Shown piece after piece: positions 16,463-24,515 of a stretch of DNA of 64,000 bases (the first letter of the stretch is position 1; every line of letters starts with the position of its first letter). The notes beneath the pieces were generated by a model that saw only the letters and a list, made by a program, of their open reading frames with translations, did not search any database and was not told where the DNA came from. Origin of the DNA: an uncultured Bacilli bacterium (lineage in GTDB: Bacteria; Bacillota_I; Bacilli_A; RF39; UBA660). Location of the stretch: contig CAKOMY010000006.1 of the NCBI GenBank assembly GCA_934096815.1, positions 11,395 through 75,394 on the forward strand. Reading direction: 5' to 3'. The translations under genes were made by a program, and so were the position numbers.

Positions 16463-17432
16463 TTATTTTTCTATTTCAGATACTTCTTTATTTAATATAT
16501 CTAAATAATCTCTTTCCGCTATTGTTAAATGATTTTGCATATACTTATCATATTCTTTATGAGCCTTTTCTAAAGCCTTTTTATGAGATATTGTTCCAGA
16601 ATTACTTAAAATATCTTTTCTAGTCATTTTTAAAAAAGTATCTAGTTCATTTACCCAATCTTGCATAGTCATTGGACGCCTATCTAAAGCATTTAATTCA
16701 GCTACATCTAAATAAGCTGATACCATTCTATTTAAAATATTAAGTTCTTCTTCAGTTAAGTAATTTTTTGCAATTTCCGTTTCACTTTTTGTTGGATATT
16801 TTCCTTTAAAATTGGTAAGTCCTAAATTTTCTTTTTCAGAATCAACACGAGTAAATATTAATTCAGCAGCTGTATGTCCCATAATGCATTTTATTTTGAA
16901 CAGTTTTAAAGAAATCGATAGATAATTTATTTTTAGGATCATAATCAATACTTGTTGCATATATGTCTAATACTTTTCTCCAAAATATTTTTTCAGAAGA
17001 TCTAATATCACGAATTCTAGCAAGTAATTCTTCAAAGTATGGACTTTCCCCATTATTCTTTAGTCTTTCATCATTTAAAGTAAATCCTTTAATCATATAC
17101 TCTTTTAATACTCTAGTAGCCCATATTCTAAATTCAGTAGCCTTTTTAGAATTTATCCTATATCCAACAGCAATAATTGCATCTAAATTATAATGTGAAA
17201 CATTATAATTTTTACCATCTTTGGCAGTTGTCAAAAAATCTTTGACAACTGAATTTTTATCAAGTTCTTCTTCTTTAAATATATTATTTATATGATAACT
17301 AATGTTTTGCTTTGAAGTTCCATAAAGATTAGCTATTACATCCTGACTCATCCAAATATCTTCATTTTCAATACTAACATCAACTTTAACATTTCCATCT
17401 TTTGATACATATATAATCATATTATTTTTCAT
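16463..17432 (-). pseudogene. RhuM-family (Virulence_RhuM) gene, frameshifted
   Basis: Two overlapping frames together encode one RhuM protein. The N-terminal frame (17432 down to 16863, 189 residues) has the DNA-binding-like part (WMSQDVIANLYGTSKQNISY) and the conserved YNLDAIIAVGYRINSKKATEFR-type segment, then breaks after NKMHYG. The C-terminal frame continues with GHTAAELIFTRVDSEKE and runs to 16463. In intact relatives, roughly N-K-(L/M)-H-Y is followed by a few residues and then GHTAAE. The junction near 16880-16890 fits a small deletion of about 8 bases, though a programmed +1 shift cannot be excluded. Its start overlaps the upstream transglutaminase-like gene by 4 bases and the Fic gene follows. 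Confidence 0.78.
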
Positions 17433-18028
17433 AAATCAACCACCCTTCCCATATTATTTTCATTTCCTGCTTCTTTTCCATTTTCTAAAATATTACTAAT
17501 AAATTCATTCATTGTACAACCATATGTAGGATTAGTATATTCATAAATATGCAAACAATTTAGTATTTCTTCATTTATGACATTTCTTTGTTTATTATAT
17601 TCAATATGTTTATTTCTTTGATAATTAATAGCATCTTGATATGTTTCAAATTCATATATTCCTCTATTTTTAAAATCAGAATGTTCAAAATAATAGTACT
17701 TTCCATCTTTTTCAAACACTAAATATGTATGCATTGAATATGAATTATTAAAAGGAAGCTCAAACATTATATAAAATGTTTTAAAATTGTAGTTATGATT
17801 ATTAAACCAATCTCTTTCTAATTCAACTTGGTCAAAGCAATGTCCATATCTAACTTTAATTAATCTTTCAGGACTAGATAAACGCCAATTTGTTTGACAC
17901 CCTTGTTGAAATTCTTGATTATTCCAAGGGCCATATATTTTTTCATTATCATCAACAAATCCATATTTTATATTTTCATCCATATATTTTAATAATTGTT
18001 CTGGTGTTTTAATATCATTATATTTCAT
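17429..18028 (-). CDS. Transglutaminase-like protein (unknown function)
   Basis: This 199-residue protein is not assigned to a named family. Its centre resembles small transglutaminase/papain-like folds: a Cys in RYGHCFDQVELE (Cys about 82), then His in SMHTYLVFE (about 117), then an acidic/His pair in YYFEHSDF (about 131-136), in the order Cys-His-Asp/Glu. No signal peptide is present, so it would act in the cytoplasm. It heads the cluster with the RhuM gene (4-base ATGA overlap) and the Fic gene. The catalytic reading is inference from motif order only. Confidence 0.5.
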   Translation of the reverse strand: MKYNDIKTPEQLLKYMDENIKYGFVDDNEKIYGPWNNQEFQQGCQTNWRLSSPERLIKVRYGHCFDQVELERDWFNNHNYNFKTFYIMFELPFNNSYSMHTYLVFEKDGKYYYFEHSDFKNRGIYEFETYQDAINYQRNKHIEYNKQRNVINEEILNCLHIYEYTNPTYGCTMNEFISNILENGKEAGNENNMGRVVDL

Positions 18029-18123
18029 TAGTATTCTCCTAAGTAAATAGTATCAAATTTATACATAAAAGTCTTTAATTTTAAATAAATAATTATAATA
18101 AAATTTAGTATTTAAAACAATTA

Positions 18124-18165
18124 ATGCATTATAAATATCAACAATTCTAAAACATTATAATGCAT
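18124..18165. repeat. 11-bp inverted repeat with 20-base spacer
   Basis: ATGCATTATAA (18124-18134) is mirrored by TTATAATGCAT (18155-18165). It lies about 100 bases upstream of the transglutaminase-like gene, where a regulator or recombinase site could be. No protein assignment is possible. Confidence 0.5.
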
Positions 18166-18257
18166 ATCAATTCCTTATAAATATATAATTATTTTCTAGC
18201 TATAATAACAACTTTCAAGTTAATGACATTATCTACACGTTTTATTCACATATATAA

Positions 18258-18280
18258 GTTGTTAAGTTTTTCTTAACAAC
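18258..18280. repeat. 9-bp perfect hairpin
   Basis: GTTGTTAAG (18258-18266) pairs with CTTAACAAC (18272-18280) around a TTTTT loop. No U-rich tail follows on either strand, so an operator or RNA structure is as likely as a terminator. Confidence 0.5.
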
Positions 18281-18345
18281 TGAATTATAAATTATTTTGT
18301 TTTCATCAGCTAAACATTTCATAGTATATGTCCACAATATAAACT

Positions 18346-19017
18346 CTACTTACACATATTACTTTTAAAATTTAAATTATAATCACCAATATAAATATCT
18401 TTATTACCTTCTATCGTATTACATTTAATTAATGTAATATTCTTATCTTTGTTTTTAAATATAATTGTTCCACCATCTTTTAAAATAGATTGCTTATTCA
18501 ATAGGTTTGTAATATTTTCAATTGACTTATCCACTGACTCAGTACTATTAATTATATATTTTCTTAAAGATGTCTGATTTTTATTTTCAACAATAAATAA
18601 TTCACTAACGTTTTCTGCTAAATAGATAGTTCTATTATCTAATTTTAAATATTCTTTAAATTTAATAGTTTCATTATTATCTTCCGAAGATACTTTTAAA
18701 TCAATATCTAAACCATTAGTATTATAAGGTCCTCCTTGTTCAAACTTAATATATTTAGAATCAATATTAGCTTTTTCTAAAAATTCTTCTTGTTTTGATT
18801 CACTATTATCAATTAAGTTAACTACAATAATATTATTTTCTTCATCTAAATAAAAAGCACCTAAATTAGATCTATCTACACTACTATCGCCAAAATAATT
18901 ACCAACTGCACTATAAGTATCTTGTAAATTTGTTGGTTTTTGAACACTTTTATTACCACAACCAAACGTAACTAAAGTTAAAATTAAACATAAAACTAAA
19001 ATACATATTTTTTTCAT
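18346..19017 (-). CDS. Lipoprotein of unknown function
   Basis: This 223-residue protein has a lipoprotein signal: a basic start, a hydrophobic stretch and the lipobox VTFGC with Cys20, so it is anchored on the outer face of the membrane. The mature part is hydrophilic and shows no motif I recognise. It lies downstream of the MacB-like ABC transporter gene in the same orientation, but a terminator after that transporter and a 120-base gap suggest separate transcription. AAAGGATATTAA precedes the ATG. Confidence 0.68.
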   Translation of the reverse strand: MKKICILVLCLILTLVTFGCGNKSVQKPTNLQDTYSAVGNYFGDSSVDRSNLGAFYLDEENNIIVVNLIDNSESKQEEFLEKANIDSKYIKFEQGGPYNTNGLDIDLKVSSEDNNETIKFKEYLKLDNRTIYLAENVSELFIVENKNQTSLRKYIINSTESVDKSIENITNLLNKQSILKDGGTIIFKNKDKNITLIKCNTIEGNKDIYIGDYNLNFKSNMCK

Positions 19018-19115
19018 TTAATATCCTTTCTATAATTCTTAGCACTACTAAATTACAATACAAATATAACATATTTTTTTAAATAAAAAATTAATTTAAC
19101 AATAATACACTTAAA

Positions 19116-19136
19116 AAGTAGCTCATACGGCTACTT
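19116..19136 (-). terminator. Terminator of the MacB-like ABC transporter gene
   Basis: A 7-bp perfect stem (19116-19122 with 19130-19136) begins 1 base past the stop codon and is followed on the minus strand by a T-rich tract. Confidence 0.7.
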
Positions 19137-19137
19137 A

Positions 19138-21546
19138 CTACTCGCTTCTTAAAGCATCAACTGGATTCTTCTTACTAGCCATCTTAGATGGAATAAGTCC
19201 TGCAATAACATTTAATAAAACACTAAGTAAAATCATTATAACACCTTGTATGAAAGGTAAACTAAAATTAAGATTTACTTTAACTAATGTTTTTAAAATA
19301 ATATTAATTGGTATAGATAATAATATTGATATACCCACACCTAATACTCCAGCAATAACACCTTCAATTATAGTTTCAGATTTAAATACTCTAGAAATAT
19401 CTTTTCCACTAGCACCAAGTGCTTTTAAAATTCCAATTTCTTTTGTTCTTTCAAGTACGCTAATATAAGTAATAATTGCAATCATTATGCTGGAAACTAT
19501 TAAACTTACACTAACTACGCCAATTAAAACTGCACTTACTCCACTTACAATTGATGAAAGTTCATTAAGAATTATTTTGTTTTCATCACTATAAACTATT
19601 TTTTTATTTGTATTACCTTTATCTAATTGTTCCTTATTATAGTTATCAATATATTCCTTAATTTTATTTTTAGAATCAAAATTTTTAGGAAAAATACTAA
19701 TACTTTCTGGATTATCTATATCTAATGAATTTAATAAAAGCATATTTCTATCATATGTAGTATAAATATTATCGAATTTTTCTCCAGTAAAGACATCTAT
19801 TTCTTTATTATTAGTCTGCTCCTTAACTATTTCACTATCATTTATATGTTGAACAAAGTTTTTAAATAATTCTTCACTATAATATATATATGAATTAGCA
19901 TATTCACTATTGTTATCTTCACTAGTATACTTAAGGATACCAACAATATTTAAATCAATTCCTTTTGTAATTAAATCATTCATATAATCTTTATCATTAA
20001 GTTTACTTACATATTTTTCACCAACTTTTTGATAAACATCAGTATTATAAATTAACTTATATTTTAATTTTAAAAATGTATCATATGAATATGTTGTAGA
20101 TTCTATTTTTTCATTTTTATTAATCAAATCTGAAACATTACTCTTATCTTTAAGATATAAATAATAAAGTACTGAATCATTAATTACTCCATCACTTGGA
20201 ATTAATAATACCATATCATTTTCAGTCTCCGGATAATCTCCAGCAACTAATGTATATTTATCATTTTCTTTTAAATATTCAAAATTAATCTTATTAAATT
20301 TAATACCAGGAAAAGAATTTGCTGAACCATCATTTACATTAACAAATTCTATTAAAGGTTCAGTTATTTTAACAAAATCATCTTTATATTTATAATATAT
20401 TGGAAGTGTATAATTATACCCATAATCTATATTTTTGGTATATTCTTTAATTGAATTATTATTTTCTATATACTCTTTAAAGGATTTTAAATCATTTTTA
20501 ATATATAATCCATCTTTTTTAGCAAAACTTGATACAACATCATCGTAAGAACAAATATCACTTTCACATTTCTTTCTATCTGAATTAGAGTTACTAAAAT
20601 AATTTTCCATATCAAATGTGCTTTGTGAAATCATTATAGGAAAATCTTCAAGAGTTTCTTTTTCAAATTTATTAATATAATTTTTTAATCCCGAATTTAA
20701 AATTAAAATTAAACATATTCCAAGTATTCCAATGGAGCCAGCAAAACTTGTTAAAAAAGTTCTTCCTTTTTTAGTTAACAAATTTTTTAAAGATAAACTA
20801 AGTGTTGTTAAATAAGGCAAGTTTGTCTTATTAAATTTAATTTTAGAACCATCTTCACTATTAATTATTTTATAGCTATTACTATCCCCAACAATTTCTC
20901 CATCCTTAAGTTCAATTATTCGATCTGAATATTTATTAGCTATTTCTTTATTATGTGTAACCATAATAATTAATTTTTCTTTAGATATTTCTTTTAAAAT
21001 ATCCATAATTTGTTCACTTGTATTTGAATCTAATGCTCCAGTTGGTTCATCTGCTAGTATTATATCCGGATTATTAACTATTGCTCTTGCAATAGCAACT
21101 CTTTGCATCTGTCCTCCAGATAACTGATTTGGTTTCTTATTAATATGATCTTTTAAACCAACCTTTATTAATGCATATTTTGCTTTTTCTTTTCGTTCTT
21201 TTTTATTTATTCCTGATAAAGTTAAAGCAAGTTCTACATTTTCAAGAACGCTCAAATGAGAAATTAAATTATAATTTTGAAATACAAATCCTATTTTATA
21301 ATTACGATAACTATCCCAATTCTTTTTGGTAAAATTTTTAGTGGATAAATTATCAATAACTAAATCTCCACTATCATAAACATCTAATCCACCAATTATG
21401 TTTAAAAGTGTTGTTTTTCCACTACCACTTGCTCCTAAAATAGATACAAATTCATTTTTTCTAAAAGTTATATTTATATCTTTTAAAACTTGTTGTTTTT
21501 CTTCACCTACAATATAACTTTTATAAATATTTTTTAACTGTAACAT
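19138..21546 (-). CDS. ABC transporter, fused ATPase and FtsX-type permease (MacB-like)
   Basis: This 802-residue protein joins an ATPase (1-230) to an FtsX/MacB permease. The ATPase has Walker A GASGSGKTT (38-46), signature LSGGQMQR and Walker B IILADEPTGALD. The permease has one membrane segment at about 265-290, a long extracytoplasmic domain (290-650) and three C-terminal membrane segments ending in SKKNPVDALRSE, the usual FtsX tail. This class works by mechanotransmission: it moves peptides or signals across or out of the membrane (antimicrobial peptide resistance, bacteriocin export, lipoprotein release) instead of forming a channel. No sensor kinase is adjacent. AGGAGT precedes the ATG. 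Confidence 0.88.
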   Translation of the reverse strand: MLQLKNIYKSYIVGEEKQQVLKDINITFRKNEFVSILGASGSGKTTLLNIIGGLDVYDSGDLVIDNLSTKNFTKKNWDSYRNYKIGFVFQNYNLISHLSVLENVELALTLSGINKKERKEKAKYALIKVGLKDHINKKPNQLSGGQMQRVAIARAIVNNPDIILADEPTGALDSNTSEQIMDILKEISKEKLIIMVTHNKEIANKYSDRIIELKDGEIVGDSNSYKIINSEDGSKIKFNKTNLPYLTTLSLSLKNLLTKKGRTFLTSFAGSIGILGICLILILNSGLKNYINKFEKETLEDFPIMISQSTFDMENYFSNSNSDRKKCESDICSYDDVVSSFAKKDGLYIKNDLKSFKEYIENNNSIKEYTKNIDYGYNYTLPIYYKYKDDFVKITEPLIEFVNVNDGSANSFPGIKFNKINFEYLKENDKYTLVAGDYPETENDMVLLIPSDGVINDSVLYYLYLKDKSNVSDLINKNEKIESTTYSYDTFLKLKYKLIYNTDVYQKVGEKYVSKLNDKDYMNDLITKGIDLNIVGILKYTSEDNNSEYANSYIYYSEELFKNFVQHINDSEIVKEQTNNKEIDVFTGEKFDNIYTTYDRNMLLLNSLDIDNPESISIFPKNFDSKNKIKEYIDNYNKEQLDKGNTNKKIVYSDENKIILNELSSIVSGVSAVLIGVVSVSLIVSSIMIAIITYISVLERTKEIGILKALGASGKDISRVFKSETIIEGVIAGVLGVGISILLSIPINIILKTLVKVNLNFSLPFIQGVIMILLSVLLNVIAGLIPSKMASKKNPVDALRSE

Positions 21547-21568
21547 TTTTTACTCCTAATTATTTTAC

Positions 21569-22162
21569 TTACTTATTTTTTAATTCTTTATTATAAAGCA
21601 CACATTGTTTAAACAAATAATAAATAACTACTGTAAATAAATCAATACAACATAAAATAATAAAAATATATTCATTAAAAAATAAAAAACTAAAAAAAGC
21701 TAAAAATACCATAATAAAACAACATTTTCTTATTATTAATGCATATTTCAATTTTTCATCGGTAAACAATTCATCTTTAGTTGAAACCTTATTAACTATT
21801 TTAAAGACATAAATTAAAATTATTATAAGAATTGCAAAAATAACAATTAATAAAACTACTGGTTGATAAATATTTAACATTGCAAGTCCATTAAGCTTAA
21901 TAGCATTAATTAAATTTGTTACTGCTGTTGCATCAGAATATCCACAAAAATTTCTTAAAAAAGACATAATTGGTTCATTTGCTAAAATCTCATCAATAGT
22001 TTTTTCTTTAATAAATAAGTAAATCAATGTACCTAAATTTGCAACATAAATAGTAAAAAACACAATTAAAGCTATTGATAAATAAACAAATCTTTTTATA
22101 GATTTCATATCTTTAATTATATTTTCTTCTTCATCTTTTTTAATATTATTTTTCTTTACCAC
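21569..22162 (-). CDS. Four-helix membrane protein (DUF2975-like)
   Basis: From a GTG at 22162 this encodes 197 residues with four hydrophobic segments and a KVSTKDELFTDE-type loop before the third, a pattern similar to DUF2975 proteins of Firmicutes. Such proteins often lie beside small HTH regulators, but none is present here. A longer frame starts at 22309, but its first 49 codons run antisense-free through the intergenic zone and the tail of the permease remnant, and AAAGGAG lies 11 bases before the GTG, so the shorter start is preferred. It ends 22 bases upstream of the MacB-like transporter gene and may be cotranscribed with it. Confidence 0.6.
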   Translation of the reverse strand: MVKKNNIKKDEEENIIKDMKSIKRFVYLSIALIVFFTIYVANLGTLIYLFIKEKTIDEILANEPIMSFLRNFCGYSDATAVTNLINAIKLNGLAMLNIYQPVVLLIVIFAILIIILIYVFKIVNKVSTKDELFTDEKLKYALIIRKCCFIMVFLAFFSFLFFNEYIFIILCCIDLFTVVIYYLFKQCVLYNKELKNK

Positions 22163-22265
22163 ACTACCTAAAACTCCTTTCGCTAGTTTAATAATAACAT
22201 AACATTTATCAAAAATAAATATTATATTTTTTAGCAAAATAAAAAGTCTTAAATATAATACTAAG

Positions 22266-22595
22266 ACTTTTACTTTATACTTCAATCTCTCTATATCTTT
22301 TAACACCATAATTGTTAAGAATTAATATTAATACAATTATTAAAATTATTAATCCAACCATACATATAATTAGCATAGTGTTTATTCCAATTTTAATAAA
22401 TTCAAGCATTGTCATTACACACAAAGCACCTATTATAATTGCGATAACCATTCCACTTAATACAGATATCATTGAACTAATACTTTGTTTAACAACTTCC
22501 GTATCACTTGTTGCATCCATCTTAGGATATTTTAAATTAATAACTAAACCTAACAATGACGAAATAGTTGGTGCTACTAAATTAATAAAAATAAT
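22266..22595 (-). pseudogene. Remnant: duplicated 3' end of an ABC exporter permease gene
   Basis: This 330-base stretch is about 94% identical to 24186-24515 at a constant offset of 1920 bases. It encodes the last 93 residues of the same permease (LGLVINLKYPKMDATSDTEV through GVKRYREIEV, stop at 22275). Homology stops abruptly at about 22595 and nothing upstream encodes the remaining 445 residues. It is a leftover of a duplication followed by deletion or replacement. Confidence 0.85.
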
Positions 22596-22707
22596 CGTAG
22601 ATATTCCTCAATTACCCTGTTTGATGGTACTAGCCAAATAGGCCATTTTATTGTAAAATAAGGCATGTGTTTCAACTTCTTAAGCAAGATAATTGTATCA
22701 TAAAACC

Positions 22708-22739
22708 GCCTTGATTACCTGTCATTCAGGGCTTTTTTT
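22708..22739 (+). terminator. Terminator-like hairpin with T7 tail, no clear upstream gene
   Basis: GCCTTGA (22708-22714) pairs with TCAGGGC (22726-22732), with one wobble, followed by seven T. It points along the plus strand, yet no plus-strand gene lies upstream in the 22600-22700 interval. It may be a relic of a lost gene or end an antisense transcript. Confidence 0.55.
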
Positions 22740-22758
22740 GTTTTATAATAAAAAGAAA

Positions 22759-22792
22759 CTGTTAAGAAATTAATTATTTAATTTCCCAACAG
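22759..22792 (-). terminator. Terminator after the acetyltransferase gene
   Basis: A 15-position stem (22759-22773 with 22778-22792, two mismatches, TTAT loop) lies 13 bases after the GNAT stop; a T-rich tract follows on the minus strand. Confidence 0.65.
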
Positions 22793-22805
22793 CCCCTTGA
22801 AATAA

Positions 22806-23285
22806 CTATTTATTTAACCATTTTTTCATATCTTCCAAATCAATTTTATATATACAATTATTAATTTGTTTAAATCCAATATGAGTAAAAACTTTTTTTG
22901 ATACTTCATTATCATTATTAATGTGAATTGTAATAGTACTATATTTATTTACATCTTCCAAATAAACAAATTTTTTTAATAATTTTTTTAGTATTTGCTT
23001 ATTTTTGTAATTATTATCTATTTGAACTTCCGAAATCCATAATTCATCTTCAATTATTGAAAAATTTAAGAATCCAATAACTTTATTTTCTTCTTCATAA
23101 GTCAACACTTTATAATTATCAGTATTATTTATCATATTTGTCCATATCTCATAATTTCTTTTATTATCATGTTTATCTTTTTCATTTAAAAATTTAGGAT
23201 ATGTTATAAATAAATTTTCAATTAAAATTTTATACATTTGATTTAATATTACTCTAGGCATATTTTTATAATATAAATTTATCAT
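22806..23285 (-). CDS. GNAT-family N-acetyltransferase
   Basis: A 159-residue protein with the GNAT order of elements: strand-rich core (VIGFLNFSIIEDELWISEVQ), the acetyl-CoA pyrophosphate loop region (NNYKNKQILKKLLKKF, a diverged Q/RxxGxG/A site) and the C-terminal NNDNEVSKKVFTHIGFKQ motif common to this family. It starts directly after the decayed radical-SAM gene (2 bases between stop and start), so it may once have been a tailoring acetyltransferase in the same operon. The pyrophosphate loop lacks the usual glycines. Substrate unknown. Confidence 0.72.
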   Translation of the reverse strand: MINLYYKNMPRVILNQMYKILIENLFITYPKFLNEKDKHDNKRNYEIWTNMINNTDNYKVLTYEEENKVIGFLNFSIIEDELWISEVQIDNNYKNKQILKKLLKKFVYLEDVNKYSTITIHINNDNEVSKKVFTHIGFKQINNCIYKIDLEDMKKWLNK

Positions 23286-23287
23286 AA

Positions 23288-24154
23288 TTATTTAAACTCC
23301 TTTATAATTTTGTCAGCTAAATCACAGTAAAAGCTAGGTACTATTTCAAAGTTCCCACTTTCCATATAAAATCTTCCTGGACAATATCTGCATACTGATT
23401 TTTTTATACATTTTTTGCTTTTTGAATCCTTTTGAAATTTATAATTTGTAATTTCAGCTGCAAATTTATCAAAAGCTTCATTTATGTTTACATCATTATA
23501 ATTTTGTTTAATTGGAACAACTAAACAAGGTCTTATATCCAAATTAGCACTTATAAATATTCTATTTTTTTCAATTTTACATTGAAAAATACAATTATTA
23601 ATCTTAATCTTTTTCATATTATTGTTCCTATTTTTATATAAATAAACCGCATCAATATCATTTTTTAAAACATCGATTATTTCTTTTGGAGAACATCTCT
23701 CTGGATTAGGCAAAGTACTATCTAATTTTGGAAAAGTTATATAATCCTATCTGATTGGTACATTTAGTCCGATTGCGTAGTTTTTAATTTTAGCAATATA
23801 GTTTTTGCTTTTTTTAGTTAATACAGTTTTTAAGCTAATATTTATATTACTTTTAAGTAATTTATTAATATTTTCATCTACAATTTAAAAACCTTTGGAA
23901 AAATGTGTAAATTCCTCATAACTATTATCATCATAACCATATACACTTATTTCTATAATTCCTGGTTTATATAATTTAAAGTTTTCTACAATATGGTCAT
24001 TCATAAGTGATAGATTAGTGTTTATGTTCACTATTAATCTCATTTTCTTTGCATATAAATATATTTCAATAAAATTTTTATGAAGCATAAGTTTTCTACC
24101 TGTTAGTAATAAATGAATTGGTGGAGCTTGGTTGTAATGATTTATTATTAACAT
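23288..24154 (-). pseudogene. Decayed radical SAM/SPASM-domain protein gene
   Basis: One continuous frame carries two internal stops (TAA at 23887-23885 and TAG near 23746-23744). The N-terminal piece reads like the middle of a radical-SAM barrel (LMLHKNFIEIYLYAKKMRLI, then IEISVYGYDDNSYEEFT), with the expected GGEP replaced by GRKLM. The middle reads KIKNYAIGLNVPIR-stop-DYITFPKLDS. The C-terminal piece has the SPASM-like cysteines CIKKSVCRYCPGRF and a final FYC. The cluster-binding CxxxCxxC start is missing: homology ends about 30 bases from the repeat at 24186. SPASM enzymes typically modify ribosomal peptides. The gene is non-functional as read. Confidence 0.82.
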
Positions 24155-24185
24155 TTTAAAAAAGTAGCATTTAATTTAATTTGGT

Positions 24186-24515
24186 ACTTTTATTTTATAC
24201 TTCAATCTCTCTATATCTTTTAACACCATAACTGTTAAGAATTAATACTAATACAATCATTAAAACTGTTAATCCAACCATACATATAATTAACATAGTG
24301 TTTATTCCAATTTTAATAAATCCAAGCATTGTCATTACACACAAAGCTCCTACAATAATTGCAATAACTATTCCACTTAATACAGATATCATTGAACTAA
24401 TACTTTGTTTAACAACTTCCGTATCACTTGTTGCATCCATCTTAGGATATTTTAAATTAATAACTAAACCTAACAATGATGAAATAGTTGGCGCTACTAA
24501 ACTAACTAGAATAAT
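24186..24515 (-). repeat. 330-bp direct repeat, intact-gene copy
   Basis: Source-like copy of the repeat at 22266-22595 (offset 1920 bases). Here it forms the genuine 3' end of the ABC exporter permease gene. The same orientation of both copies fits tandem duplication or insertion with target carry-over. Confidence 0.88.

Larger units (their letters stand above)
18029..18345. other. 317-base non-coding region with two inverted repeats
   Basis: No coding frame with a ribosome binding site was seen. It holds an 11-bp inverted repeat (18124-18134 and 18155-18165, 20-base spacer) and a 9-bp perfect hairpin (18258-18280). It separates the start of the transglutaminase-like/RhuM/Fic cluster from the 3' end of the lipoprotein gene. 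Confidence 0.6.

Noticed and set aside
16860..16900. TGA read as tryptophan (Mycoplasma-type code) to explain the RhuM break
   Set aside because: Reading through the TGA gives no family-like sequence, whereas the +1 frame does, and TGA ends other intact genes in the window.
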